The translations under genes and the position numbers were made by a program. A stretch of 64,000 nucleotides of DNA, taken from NCBI GenBank assembly GCA_947589045.1, contig CANQBQ010000001.1, forward strand, positions 116,920 through 180,919. Reading direction: 5' to 3'. The notes below the pieces were generated by a model. It saw nothing but the letters and a program-made list of their open reading frames with translations, had not been told where the DNA came from and searched no databases. Origin of the DNA: an uncultured Clostridia bacterium (GTDB lineage Bacteria; Bacillota; Clostridia; Monoglobales; Monoglobaceae). Shown in pieces: positions 32,560-40,088 of the stretch (the stretch's first letter is position 1; the number at the start of each line of letters is the position of its first letter).

Positions 32560-33753
32560 TTACTGTAAAACCTTAAAACATCTTATAATCTGCATATTTT
32601 TTTCTTCTTCGAGCTTCGCGGCGTATTTATCCGCTTCCGCCTCGGTCATCGCGGGAGTTATATACGCATACTCGCCGTCGATGCCTATCGAGACTGCGTC
32701 GGCGGGAGCCGAGCCTCCGCTCACGCGCAGATAATACTTCGCGGGTCTTTTGTCCTCGGTGACGAGATAGCCGTCCTCGCTGTCCTCCCACGACATTTTA
32801 AGACTTTTGCCGCGGTTTTCAAGCGTGTCGATTATGTCGGCAACCACCGCGCTGGCGGTCGGGAGCTTTCCCGCGCCTCTGCCGTAGAACATAACGTCGC
32901 CGACAAAGCTGCCGTTTATTTTTACGCCGTTGAACACGTCGTCGATACCCGCGAGCGGGTCGGACTTCGGAAGAAGCATAGGCGCAACCGACGCATACGC
33001 GCCGTCGTTTTCACGCCTTGCACAGCCTATCAGCTTAATTACATAGCCGAGTCTGTCGGTGTACTTCACGTCCTCCAGCGTAACGCCCGAAATGCCGCGC
33101 GTCTTTATGTGGGTGCAGTCAACGTATTTGCCGAACGCAAGCGAGCCCAAAATCGCAATTTTGCGGCAGGTGTCAATTCCGTCCACGTCGGCGCTCGGAT
33201 TTTTCTCGGCGTAGCCGTTTTCCTGTGCGCCGCGCAGAGCTTCGTCAAACGAGCGTCCGTTTTTAATCATCTGCGTTAAGATGTAGTTTGTCGTGCCGTT
33301 TAAGATGCCCGAAATCTCGGTTATCTCGTTCGCGGCAAGACAGCTCACAAGCGGCTTAATAACGGGTATTCCGCCGCCCACGCTCGCCTCAAACATATAA
33401 TTTACGCCGTTTTTGCGCGCAATCTCAAAAAGCTCGGTTCCGTGCGTCGCCACAAGCTCCTTGTTGGACGTGACCACATTTTTACCCGCCGAGAGGAGCT
33501 GCTTTGTGAAGTCGTAAGCGGGAGTAACTCCGCCCATAACCTCGGCTACCGTCTCGATTTCGGGGTCGCTTAGAATGTCGCCGAACTCCTTTGTGAAGCA
33601 CTTGTACTCGCTGTCGGGAAATTCACGCAAGTCCAGAATACGGCTCACTTCGATTTTTTCACCTGTTTTTTTCGCAATAGACTCCGCGTTTTTCAGCAAA
33701 ATCTCTCCAACTCCCGAGCCGACGACTCCGAAGCCCATTATTGCAACTTTCAT
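32560..33753 (-). CDS. hom: Homoserine dehydrogenase
   Basis: A 397-residue protein. The Rossmann N-terminus is MKVAIMGFGVVGSGVGEIL. The substrate domain includes NVVTSNKELVATHGTELF, YMFEASVGGGIPVIKPLVSC, GILNGTTNYILTQM (the family signature) and NPSADVDGIDTCRKIAILG. A C-terminal ACT-like region (KYYLRVSGGSAPADAVSIGI) suggests threonine control. It reduces aspartate semialdehyde to homoserine. It has AAAGGAG before the ATG and lies 25 bases after the DUF1015 gene in the same operon. No thrB or thrC homologue is present in the window. Confidence 0.96.
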   Translation of the reverse strand: MKVAIMGFGVVGSGVGEILLKNAESIAKKTGEKIEVSRILDLREFPDSEYKCFTKEFGDILSDPEIETVAEVMGGVTPAYDFTKQLLSAGKNVVTSNKELVATHGTELFEIARKNGVNYMFEASVGGGIPVIKPLVSCLAANEITEISGILNGTTNYILTQMIKNGRSFDEALRGAQENGYAEKNPSADVDGIDTCRKIAILGSLAFGKYVDCTHIKTRGISGVTLEDVKYTDRLGYVIKLIGCARRENDGAYASVAPMLLPKSDPLAGIDDVFNGVKINGSFVGDVMFYGRGAGKLPTASAVVADIIDTLENRGKSLKMSWEDSEDGYLVTEDKRPAKYYLRVSGGSAPADAVSIGIDGEYAYITPAMTEAEADKYAAKLEEEKNMQIIRCFKVLQ

Positions 33754-33778
33754 ATGTTAATCTCCTTTTTATGAAGCC

Positions 33779-35098
33779 TTATTCCGCCGTAAATTTGTTC
33801 ATAACAATTCCGGTGACCGGCTTAGGCCAAAAGTAGGTGGATTTTTGCGGCATTTTTTCGTGCAGAGCCGAAATTTCTTTAATGTCCGAAACGCGGCTCG
33901 CGTTTATCAGGAACGCGCACTGGAAATCTCCGTCCTTAACCTCGGAAATCGCCTCGTCGATGTCCCTCGTGTAAACCAGGTTTTTCTGCTCTGCCATATT
34001 CTCTTTATCTATGCCCAGATAACGCTCCAATATGAGCGAGTGCAAAATCGTAGCGTCAAGACGGCGGTACACCGTTGACCTGTCCTGATTAAAGGCGTCC
34101 GCCGTTTCTATGTCGCGGAGCTTTAAGAGGTAGTAATACTCGTCGCCGGTGTAGAGCGCAAACACTTTTTCGTCCTCCGAGGTGTCCGCCAGCTTATCCG
34201 AAATTATGGAAGCGTAGTCGCCGTCGGTAAGGAATATCTTTGAAATGTTGAAATCCTCGGTCAGATAGCTTACAAGGCTGACCTCGTCGTATTTTTCCAC
34301 GCCGCGTATCAAGCGGTGCGTCGGGAATACCATAAGACCGCTGTTCTCCATCGAAACGAGCAGCATCATAGTGTAATCGTAAGGCTGTTCGCCTTCGCCG
34401 CCCTCCGCCTCGCGGCGGCTGTTGCGGTAGTTGAGCGCGGTTTCGTACCTGTGGTGTCCGTCCGCGATAAAAAGCGGTTTTTCCTCAAACAGTCGGGTGA
34501 TTTCCGCATTTACCTCCTCGTCGGTAACTACCCAGATGTTCTGGGTAATGCCTTCGTCGGTCACAAACGAAATATCCGGCTCGTCTTCGGTCTGAGAATT
34601 TATTATGCTTTCTATTTCGGCGTTCTCATCCGAATATATGGAATATATCGGGCTGAGGTTCGCCTCGGTCGCGGTCATAAGATTAAAACGGTCTGTCTTA
34701 GCCTTTGAGATGGTTTCCTCGTGCGGGAAAATAATGCCGTTGGCGAAATCTTCGAGATGAACGAGGGAAATGATACCCTTAATTGATTTTTGAAGTGATC
34801 CGACCGCGAACTGCTGTTCGTAAATGTAGAACGCGGGCTTCTCCTCAAAAATCAGAGACCGGTCGTCGATCCACAGCTTGAGAGCCTCGCTTGCGCGGGT
34901 GTAGCAGTTGTCCTCGTCGCTGTCGCCTTCAAATACCTTGCCGAAATCCACGCGTATAATGTTATACGGGCTCTTGCTGTAAAGCAAGTCCTGCTTATCC
35001 GGCTTTATTATATCATAAGGCGGCGCGGTAACCTTGTTAAGGTCCGCAAATTTCTCGTCGTTATATCTTAAACCCTTAAACGGAATAACTTTTGCCAT
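33779..35098 (-). CDS. DUF1015 family protein
   Basis: A 439-residue soluble protein. The N-terminus KVIPFKGLRYNDEKFADLNK and VTAPPYDIIKPDKQDLLYSK is the hallmark of DUF1015. A central motif IADGHHRYETALNYR (about residues 211-225) resembles the DGHHR/GERR loop of ParB/sulfiredoxin-fold proteins, which include an archaeal free-serine kinase. Family members are often found with serine-biosynthesis genes; here it is the first gene of an operon with hom and lysC. A role in amino-acid phosphorylation or control of the aspartate pathway is therefore a reasonable guess. The ATG has AGGAGG eight bases upstream. Its leader carries a promoter and hairpins (see 35194-35286). Confidence 0.88.
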   Translation of the reverse strand: MAKVIPFKGLRYNDEKFADLNKVTAPPYDIIKPDKQDLLYSKSPYNIIRVDFGKVFEGDSDEDNCYTRASEALKLWIDDRSLIFEEKPAFYIYEQQFAVGSLQKSIKGIISLVHLEDFANGIIFPHEETISKAKTDRFNLMTATEANLSPIYSIYSDENAEIESIINSQTEDEPDISFVTDEGITQNIWVVTDEEVNAEITRLFEEKPLFIADGHHRYETALNYRNSRREAEGGEGEQPYDYTMMLLVSMENSGLMVFPTHRLIRGVEKYDEVSLVSYLTEDFNISKIFLTDGDYASIISDKLADTSEDEKVFALYTGDEYYYLLKLRDIETADAFNQDRSTVYRRLDATILHSLILERYLGIDKENMAEQKNLVYTRDIDEAISEVKDGDFQCAFLINASRVSDIKEISALHEKMPQKSTYFWPKPVTGIVMNKFTAE

Positions 35099-35193
35099 AA
35101 ATTACCTCCTGATAATTCAACAAGGGGGCAAGCCCCGTATTAAATATGTCGGCGGGTGTTGTACCGATTTATTGTATTATTGTACCTCCGCCG

Positions 35194-35241
35194 AAAAATT
35201 AAGCACATCAAACGCCCGTTACGGCGGGAGCCGCTTAATTT
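35194..35241 (-). terminator. Terminator-like hairpin in the leader of the DUF1015-hom-lysC operon
   Basis: On the minus strand AAATTAAGC (35241-35233) pairs with GCTTAATTT (35204-35196), with an inner CGCC/GGCG helix, followed by five T residues. It begins within about 10 bases of the predicted transcription start. It is therefore either an attenuator or the end of an unseen rightward transcript. Beyond it the leader holds a second imperfect stem with GGCGG/CCGCC arms and a GGGGCTTGCCCC hairpin. Confidence 0.55.
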
Positions 35242-35257
35242 AGTTATACATTACAAT

Positions 35258-35286
35258 ATAATACACTAATATCTCGTTTCCGTCAA
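35258..35286 (-). promoter_or_regulatory. Predicted promoter of the DUF1015-hom-lysC operon
   Basis: On the minus strand TTGACG (35281-35286), 17-bp spacer, TATTAT (35258-35263). Start near 35251; leader of about 150 nt. Confidence 0.65.
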
Positions 35287-35356
35287 GTTTTAAATGCCAA
35301 TTTTTTCAACGTATTTTAATAAAAAATTGGTTAAAAATACTATCGGGGTGATTATT

Positions 35357-35758
35357 TTGAAAATAAGCGTAAAAAAATCCATACATCGCCCGATTTGCGA
35401 GAGAGACGATGAGGAGCCGTGGGCGCGTGTGTCCGACATTCTTTTGAACAGCGAAAAGACGCGCGTGGTGGCTGTGATAGCCGAGACCGAGAGCCTTATC
35501 CCGCTTAAGATGAGCCTGCCGCTCGGCAGCGTGTTTGAGTGGGACGCGTCTTTACTGCGTGCGCGCCGCACGGGAGAGAGGAAGATAGAGTGTCCCGCTC
35601 CCATATCGTGCGCCGACGAGGTGTTCCGCCTTAAAAGCGCGGGAGGCAGCCGCGTGCGGGATATATTTTTTGAACCGCAGAGCGGCGGCATAGTGGGCGT
35701 TACCGTGGGCGGACTTTTTGATAAGAGAAGAATAAATATTATACAAAAACAAGGCTGA
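35357..35758 (+). CDS. Hypothetical protein, possibly PRC-barrel-like
   Basis: A 133-residue protein from a TTG at 35357 with GGGGTG eight bases before; the open frame extends to 35294 but without a site, and upstream sequence overlaps the divergent promoter. The protein is soluble and mixed alpha/beta. The N-terminal half is WARVSDILLNSEKTRVVAVI, and the C-terminal part RVRDIFFEPQSGGIVGVTVG resembles a PRC-barrel strand pattern (the YlmC type), but the match is weak and no motif proves it. A 50-residue membrane protein gene follows 21 bases later on the same strand. No function can be assigned. Confidence 0.6.
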   Translation: MKISVKKSIHRPICERDDEEPWARVSDILLNSEKTRVVAVIAETESLIPLKMSLPLGSVFEWDASLLRARRTGERKIECPAPISCADEVFRLKSAGGSRVRDIFFEPQSGGIVGVTVGGLFDKRRINIIQKQG

Positions 35759-35779
35759 TAAAAAGGAGATGAACAGGCT

Positions 35780-35932
35780 GTGAAATTTTCAACCGGAGTA
35801 ATTCTCGGTGCGGCAATCGCCGCGGGCATAACGCTCTGTATGTCGCAGGACAAACACGCGGCGCGCAAATTGAAGCGCAAAGCGTGCAGGGTTATGGATA
35901 ACCTTGAGTGTGCCGTAAGAGATATGTTTTAA
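35780..35932 (+). CDS. Small single-pass membrane protein (50 residues)
   Basis: GTG start at 35780, stop ending 35932. An ATG at 35769 in another frame stops at once, so the GTG is needed; AAGGAG lies 11 bases upstream. One hydrophobic helix (STGVILGAAIAAGITLCMS) is followed by a basic amphipathic tail with HAARKLKRKACRVMDNL. The pattern recalls YtxH-like anchors, but it is too short for a secure family. It follows the hypothetical gene at 35357 closely and precedes a terminator, so the two form a small operon. Confidence 0.6.
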   Translation: MKFSTGVILGAAIAAGITLCMSQDKHAARKLKRKACRVMDNLECAVRDMF

Positions 35933-35974
35933 ACAATAAAAAACCGCCGCAGAGCGAGCGGAATATGTTTGCGG

Positions 35975-36008
35975 TGCGGAGCGGGCAGTGACGCCCGCTC
36001 CGCATTTT
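35975..36008 (+). terminator. Terminator of the 35357-35932 operon
   Basis: A perfect 12-bp stem TGCGGAGCGGGC (35975-35986) with GCCCGCTCCGCA (35992-36003), 5-base loop, then TTTTT. Its T-run abuts the stop of the convergent G5-3D gene. Confidence 0.92.
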
Positions 36009-36009
36009 T

Positions 36010-37089
36010 CTATTCTATTATATAGACTCTCGCGCTGCGTCTGCCGAAGTTGCGGCATTCGGAGGCGGTGTTGAAAAACAGGTCTATGCGGTTGCCCTTT
36101 ATCGCGCCGCCCGTGTCTCCGGCTATGCAGTAGCCGTAGGACCACGAGCCGTCCGTCGCTTCGACGTACAGCCGAGTGCCGAGGGGGATAACGCCGGGGT
36201 CTACCGCGATAACTCCCACGCCGCACGGCATACCCGACGCGGTTATGCCGTAATCGCTGTCGCCGGGGCTTTTGCCGACGCTCTCAAACGAGTTGTCGTA
36301 GGCGGTCGCCTCCGCGATTATCGAGCGGCACTTGGTCAAATCGACGCGGCTTATTTCGCCACGCGACACATCCGTCGTCGCTCCGCTCGCAAATGCGGGA
36401 GAAATTTTTGCGCCCACATATACTATTTTATTTTGCGGCTCACGAACTACCTCCTCGCTCACGCGCTCGCGCGATACCTCCGCGCCGTTTTCATATCTGA
36501 TAAGATAGGTCACGGCAAGCTCGCCGCTTACTCCCTCCTGAACGGTACTGCGCTCGCCCGCGGTCATTTCGCCGCTCAGCTCCTCCACCGTCTCATAGGG
36601 TATCTCCTCGTTTTCGGTGAGGTATTCAAACGAGACGTCGGTATAATCTATTGCGCCGCCGTATTCTATCTCCGCGTCGGGAGCGGGCAGAATTATATCG
36701 TCGCCGTCGGGCGAAAAGCCCACCTCGCTCAGAATTTCGGATGCTGTCCTCTTTGTCGTGAGATACTTTTTGGTTTCGCCGTTTACGGTTATATTAACCG
36801 ATATGGCGCGGTATATCTCAATCGTCATATTGTTTTCGACGCGCTGCTTCCGGCTTACATTCATTTTGTCGCCGCGTTTTAAACTTATGCCTTCTTTTTC
36901 AAGCAGTTTTCCGACTTGTGTTTCAAATGTGATAAGACTTCTGTCAATGCCTTCTCCGTCCGAAATAGATACGTTTCTTGCCGCCGAACATACCGCACTG
37001 GTGCCGGACGTTATCAAAAACGCGCTTGCGAGCGCGAATACGATAATTTTTCTCGGTGGTATAAGCCTTTTGGAAAGTCTTTCGGTCAT
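36010..37089 (-). CDS. DUF348-G5-3D cell-wall protein (YabE/Rpf2-like)
   Basis: A 359-residue exported protein. A signal anchor lies at residues 12-36 (KIIVFALASAFLITSGTSAV). Two DUF348 (YabE) modules follow (LITFETQVGKLLEKEGISLK; YLTTKRTASEILSEVGFSPD). A G5 domain spans about 160-235. The C-terminal 3D domain has the three aspartates: EATAYDNS, IAVDPGVIPLGTRLYVE, and IAGDTGGAIKGNRIDLFF. The 3D fold is shared with lytic transglycosylases and resuscitation-promoting factors, so it is probably a muralytic or spore/wall remodelling enzyme. The ATG has AGAGGTG. About 300 bases separate it from the divergent methyltransferase gene; that gap holds a GCGAC-type hairpin (37230-37255) and the promoter at 37312. 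Confidence 0.9.
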   Translation of the reverse strand: MTERLSKRLIPPRKIIVFALASAFLITSGTSAVCSAARNVSISDGEGIDRSLITFETQVGKLLEKEGISLKRGDKMNVSRKQRVENNMTIEIYRAISVNITVNGETKKYLTTKRTASEILSEVGFSPDGDDIILPAPDAEIEYGGAIDYTDVSFEYLTENEEIPYETVEELSGEMTAGERSTVQEGVSGELAVTYLIRYENGAEVSRERVSEEVVREPQNKIVYVGAKISPAFASGATTDVSRGEISRVDLTKCRSIIAEATAYDNSFESVGKSPGDSDYGITASGMPCGVGVIAVDPGVIPLGTRLYVEATDGSWSYGYCIAGDTGGAIKGNRIDLFFNTASECRNFGRRSARVYIIE

Positions 37090-37311
37090 TCAATCACCTC
37101 TTATGGTTTTGTTTTGAAAATTTAATTAAGTTTAAATGGATAATCCTAAATTTTCAAATTGAAAAATCCCGATTATTTCCGATTATTCCGATTTAATCCA
37201 AGCTTGGGGCGCTGAGCGGACAAAAAAGCGACGTAAGCTCGTCGCGGCTTTGTTTTTGTCCCGTTTTCTCCGAAATGCGTTAATTCGTCAAAAGATTACA
37301 AATAAATCGTA

Positions 37312-37340
37312 TTGAAAAATCCGATACTTTTTGATATAAT
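37312..37340 (+). promoter_or_regulatory. Predicted promoter of the trmN6-like/rsmI unit
   Basis: TTGAAA (37312-37317), 17-bp spacer, TATAAT (37335-37340). Confidence 0.7.
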
Positions 37341-37386
37341 TTAAAACAAATCGACACAATAACAAAAGCAAGGAGGACAGGCGGAC

Positions 37387-38136
37387 GTGGCGGATATTAA
37401 AGTTTTCCCTTATGAAAGAGTGGACGATTTACAGCTCGGCGGGCTCAGGATAATTCAAAATCCGAGCTGGTTCTGTTTCGGCGCGGACGCGGTGCTGCTC
37501 TCCGATTTTGCTTCGGCGGGAATAAAGAAGGGCGCGTCTGTGCTTGACTTTTGCAGCGGTAACGGAATAATCCCGATTTTGCTGTCCGAAAAGTGCGAAG
37601 CGTCGCAAATAGTCGGGCTTGAGCTTTTACCCGAGGTCGCCGAGATGGCGAAAAGATCGGTTACTCTTAACGATTTGGGAGAGCTTGTCAAGATAAAGTG
37701 CGGCGACCTTAAAGACGCGGCGCAAATGTTCGGCAAGAGCGTGTTTGACGCGGTGACCTGCAATCCGCCTTACCGCGAGGCAGGTGGCGGAATTGAAAAT
37801 CCCGACGATATTCTCGCGGTCGCCCGTCACGAGATAAAATGCTCTTTGACCGACGTAATATCAAGCGCGGCGCAGGTTTTGAAGCCGGGCGGAAAGCTGT
37901 TTATGGTGCATCGCCCCGACAGGCTTGCCGACATTCTGTGCCTTATGCGGGAGTATAAAATTGAGCCGAAGCGTCTGCGCTTTGTGCATCCGAAGGCGGG
38001 CGCGACCGCGAATATGATTTTGGCGGAGGGCGCACGGGGAGGTCGTCCGAAGCTGTTTTTGGAGCCGCCGCTTTATATTTATGACGACAACGGCGAATAC
38101 ACGAAAGAAGTGAATGAAATCTATGGAAGAATTTAA
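37387..38136 (+). CDS. tRNA1(Val) adenine-37 N6-methyltransferase-like (TrmN6 family)
   Basis: A 249-residue Rossmann methyltransferase. It starts at a GTG with AAGGAGGAC upstream. The SAM motif is VLDFCSGNGIIPILLSEK (residues 50-67); the adenine-type catalytic motif NPPY is in VTCNPPYREAGGGIENP. The N-terminus contains LGGLRIIQNPSWFCFGADAV, which is characteristic of COG4123. The E. coli homologue methylates A37 of tRNA1-Val. It overlaps rsmI by 23 bases, so the two are co-translated. This pairing (COG4123-rsmI) is common in Firmicutes. Confidence 0.9.
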   Translation: MADIKVFPYERVDDLQLGGLRIIQNPSWFCFGADAVLLSDFASAGIKKGASVLDFCSGNGIIPILLSEKCEASQIVGLELLPEVAEMAKRSVTLNDLGELVKIKCGDLKDAAQMFGKSVFDAVTCNPPYREAGGGIENPDDILAVARHEIKCSLTDVISSAAQVLKPGGKLFMVHRPDRLADILCLMREYKIEPKRLRFVHPKAGATANMILAEGARGGRPKLFLEPPLYIYDDNGEYTKEVNEIYGRI

Positions 38137-39016
38137 GGAAAAGGGTAAACTGTATATATGTCCGACGCCGATAGGCAATCTCGGAGATATAACCCTCCGC
38201 ACACTCGAAATTTTGCGGAGCGTAGATTTGATTGCGGCGGAGGACACCCGCCACAGCATAAAGCTGCTCAACCATTTTGACATAAACGTACCGCTCACGA
38301 GCTATCACGAGCATAACAAGCGTCAAAAGGGCGGCACCCTCATTGAAAAGCTGCTCGGGGGTATGAATATCGCGCTTGTTTCGGACGCGGGTATGCCGGC
38401 GGTCTCGGACCCCGGCGAGGATTTGGTCGCGTTGTGTATTCAAAACGGCATTGATGTAGTGCCGCTTCCCGGAGCGTCCGCGCTGACCGCCGCGCTTGTG
38501 GCGTCGGGACTTCCGACGGGCAGGTTTTCGTTCGAGGGCTTTTTGTCGGTGACGAAAAGAAGCCGCGCGGAGCGGCTCGAAGAGGTTAAGAACGACACCC
38601 GCACGTTGATTTTTTACGAAGCGCCGCACAAGCTGCTTGCGACGCTTAAAGATATGCTCGCGGTTTTTGGCGACAGGCGGATTTGTCTTGCCAGAGAGAT
38701 AAGCAAAAAGTATGAGGAATTTTGCAGGACCACGCTCAGCGAGGCTGTTGAAAAGTATGAAAACACCGCGCCGATAGGGGAGTTTGTGCTTGTTATAGAG
38801 GGCAAAAGCCGCACCGAGCTGGAGGAGGAGCGTATGGCGGCGGCTCCTTCGCCCGAGGCGCTTTTGAAAAGGTACGCCGCCGAGGGTATGCGCGGGCGCG
38901 AGTTGGTAAAGCGCGTCGCCGACGAGTTGAATATGCCGAAACGGGAGGTTTACGACATAAATCTGTGTCTGAACGAAAAAAACGCCGAAAAATTAAAATT
39001 AAAACAGAGAGAATAA
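38114..39016 (+). CDS. rsmI: 16S rRNA (cytidine-1402-2'-O)-methyltransferase RsmI
   Basis: A 300-residue tetrapyrrole-methylase-fold protein. Signatures are GKLYICPTPIGNLGDITLRT, AAEDTRHSIKLLNHFDI, LVSDAGMPAVSDPGEDLVAL and PLPGASALTAALVASGLPTG, followed by TLIFYEAPHKLLATLKDML. It methylates the ribose of C1402 in the decoding centre. A C-terminal helical domain is present (AAEGMRGRELVKRVADEL). The start at 38114 lies inside the preceding gene; an ATG nine bases later is an alternative. The tRNA genes follow from their own promoter. Confidence 0.96.
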   Translation: MKSMEEFKEKGKLYICPTPIGNLGDITLRTLEILRSVDLIAAEDTRHSIKLLNHFDINVPLTSYHEHNKRQKGGTLIEKLLGGMNIALVSDAGMPAVSDPGEDLVALCIQNGIDVVPLPGASALTAALVASGLPTGRFSFEGFLSVTKRSRAERLEEVKNDTRTLIFYEAPHKLLATLKDMLAVFGDRRICLAREISKKYEEFCRTTLSEAVEKYENTAPIGEFVLVIEGKSRTELEEERMAAAPSPEALLKRYAAEGMRGRELVKRVADELNMPKREVYDINLCLNEKNAEKLKLKQRE

Positions 39017-39037
39017 TAAATCTTTGTAAAAAAGTTC

Positions 39038-39066
39038 TTGACAAGCCGGGAAAATTGTGTTAAAGT
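39038..39066 (+). promoter_or_regulatory. Predicted promoter of the tRNA-Met-tRNA-Glu unit
   Basis: TTGACA (39038-39043), 17-bp spacer, TAAAGT (39061-39066); start near 39073, 15 bases before tRNA-Met. Confidence 0.75.
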
Positions 39067-39087
39067 TAGATGGTGTTATTGAGATAT

Positions 39088-39164
39088 GGCGGTATAGCTC
39101 AGTTGGCTAGAGCATACGGTTCATACCCGTAGTGTCACTGGTTCAAATCCAGTTACCGCTACCA
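39088..39164 (+). tRNA. tRNA-Met (CAU), elongator type
   Basis: A 77-nt cloverleaf: acceptor GGCGGTA/TACCGCT, D-loop AGTTGGCTAGAGC, anticodon loop with CAT in GGTTCATACCC, T-arm CTGGTTCAAATCCAG, encoded CCA. The sequence closely resembles elongator rather than initiator tRNA-Met. Confidence 0.95.
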
Positions 39165-39169
39165 CAAAC

Positions 39170-39244
39170 GGCTCCTTGGTCAAGCGGTTAAGACTCCGGC
39201 CTCTCACGCCGGCTACAGGGGTTCGAATCCCCTAGGAGTCACCA
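39170..39244 (+). tRNA. tRNA-Glu (CUC)
   Basis: A 75-nt cloverleaf: acceptor GGCTCCT/AGGAGTC, anticodon stem CCGGC/GCCGG with loop CTCTCAC (anticodon CTC), T-arm AGGGGTTCGAATCCCCT, encoded CCA. It lies five bases after tRNA-Met and is co-transcribed with it. Confidence 0.93.
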
Positions 39245-39247
39245 CGT

Positions 39248-39279
39248 CGCCGCAAGCGTTCGCTTGCGGCGGCTTTTTT
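39248..39279 (+). terminator. Terminator of the tRNA unit
   Basis: CGCCGCAAGCG (39248-39258) pairs with CGCTTGCGGCG (39261-39271), then GC and a run of T. Confidence 0.93.
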
Positions 39280-39285
39280 ATGCAA

Positions 39286-39410
39286 AAAAACGCCCGCGCT
39301 CGCGCGGGCGGGACGTCGAGGGCGCCGTCCCGTACAACCAAAAAAGCGACTTGAGACGATGTAGGGTGCGGCGCCCGCGCGTAGCGCAGGCGTTGTGTCA
39401 CAATTACGCT
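39286..39410. repeat. Cluster of GC-rich palindromes after the tRNA genes
   Basis: No gene was found between the tRNA terminator and yafQ. The stretch holds a CGCCCGCG/CGCGGGCG hairpin, a GGGACG/CGTCCC hairpin with GTCGAGGGCGC inside, and an AAAAAAGCGACTTG segment that also begins the outer hairpin of the repeat at 58896. A near-direct GCGGCGCCCGCGCG/GTAGCGCAGGCG stretch follows. These look like dispersed intergenic repeats. Confidence 0.5.
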
Positions 39411-39422
39411 ACGCAGTGTAAA

Positions 39423-39695
39423 TTAAAAAAGGTCGCTATGCGTACCCGTTCTTGTTAAGGACAATGTGAGTATGTCGTTTTCCGTCTTATATATCAAAAG
39501 CCAATCGGGAGTAATGTGACATTCCCGATGTCCGGAGTAATCTCCCTTTAAAGGATGGTCGTTATACACTTCGGGCAGCGGAACTTGCCGCATTAAAAGG
39601 TCTATAACATTTTTCAAAAGGTTCGTATCATATCCGCGCTTTACAACAGCCTTAAAATCCTTTTTAAATTTTGCGCTGTATCTGACTTTAAGCAT
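39423..39695 (-). CDS. yafQ: YafQ-family mRNA interferase toxin
   Basis: A 90-residue RelE/ParE-superfamily toxin of the YafQ branch. The N-terminus LKVRYSAKFKKDFKAVVKRG is basic; diagnostic motifs are LKGDYSGHRECHITPDWLLI and the terminal RTGTHSDLF, containing the histidines and phenylalanine important for ribosome-dependent mRNA cleavage in YafQ. It overlaps the antitoxin gene by eight bases. Both are transcribed on the minus strand from an operator-promoter at 39986. It sits between tRNA genes and a transporter gene, a common site for acquired modules. Confidence 0.93.
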   Translation of the reverse strand: MLKVRYSAKFKKDFKAVVKRGYDTNLLKNVIDLLMRQVPLPEVYNDHPLKGDYSGHRECHITPDWLLIYKTENDILTLSLTRTGTHSDLF

Positions 39696-39954
39696 TTAAG
39701 TCCTCCATAAGTTCATCAATATCATCATATGCTTTGCTCATATTGCGGTTGTGATTTACGTCGTCAATAGCGGCGAGGGTTTCGGAATTGGGTATATCTA
39801 TTGCCAGTTCAAACGGTATTTTCCCAAGCCTTACCGCCTGTCTGCAAAACACACCCATAGCTGTTGACATATTAAGACCTAAAGCTGAAAACAGCTCGTC
39901 CGCCTGCGCCTTTAATTCTTTATCCATACGAATTGTAACATTTGTTGTTGCCAT
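39688..39954 (-). CDS. dinJ: RelB/DinJ-family antitoxin
   Basis: An 88-residue protein from the ATG at 39954 (GGGAG upstream; the frame extends to 40014 but through the promoter). The N-terminal ribbon-helix-helix is TTNVTIRMDKELKAQADELF and LGLNMSTAMGVFCRQAVRLG, followed by the DinJ-type KIPFELAIDIPN and an acidic C-terminus that binds the toxin. It should neutralise YafQ and, with it, repress the operon by binding the GCACA-N5-TGTGC operator between the promoter boxes. Confidence 0.93.
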   Translation of the reverse strand: MATTNVTIRMDKELKAQADELFSALGLNMSTAMGVFCRQAVRLGKIPFELAIDIPNSETLAAIDDVNHNRNMSKAYDDIDELMEDLNA

Positions 39955-39985
39955 ATCGTTATCTCCCTTCTGAATTAGTATATTC

Positions 39986-40014
39986 ATTATAGCACAATTT
40001 ATGTGCAATGTCAA
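39986..40014 (-). promoter_or_regulatory. Toxin-antitoxin promoter with internal operator
   Basis: On the minus strand TTGACA (40009-40014), 17-bp spacer, TATAAT (39986-39991). The spacer contains the dyad GCACA-ATTTA-TGTGC (39992-40006). An antitoxin dimer there would block polymerase, the standard autoregulation. Confidence 0.8.
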
Positions 40015-40044
40015 TGAAATGCACGCATTTTATTATTTCAAACA

Positions 40045-40080
40045 AAAACTAACGGCAGACGAAAGCCTGCCGTTAGTTTT
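40045..40080. terminator. Bidirectional-type terminator downstream of the antiporter gene
   Basis: AAAACTAACGGCAG (40045-40058) pairs with CTGCCGTTAGTTTT (40067-40080), loop of eight. It ends the leftward antiporter transcript before the toxin-antitoxin promoter. Confidence 0.92.
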
Positions 40081-40088
40081 ATCTATTT

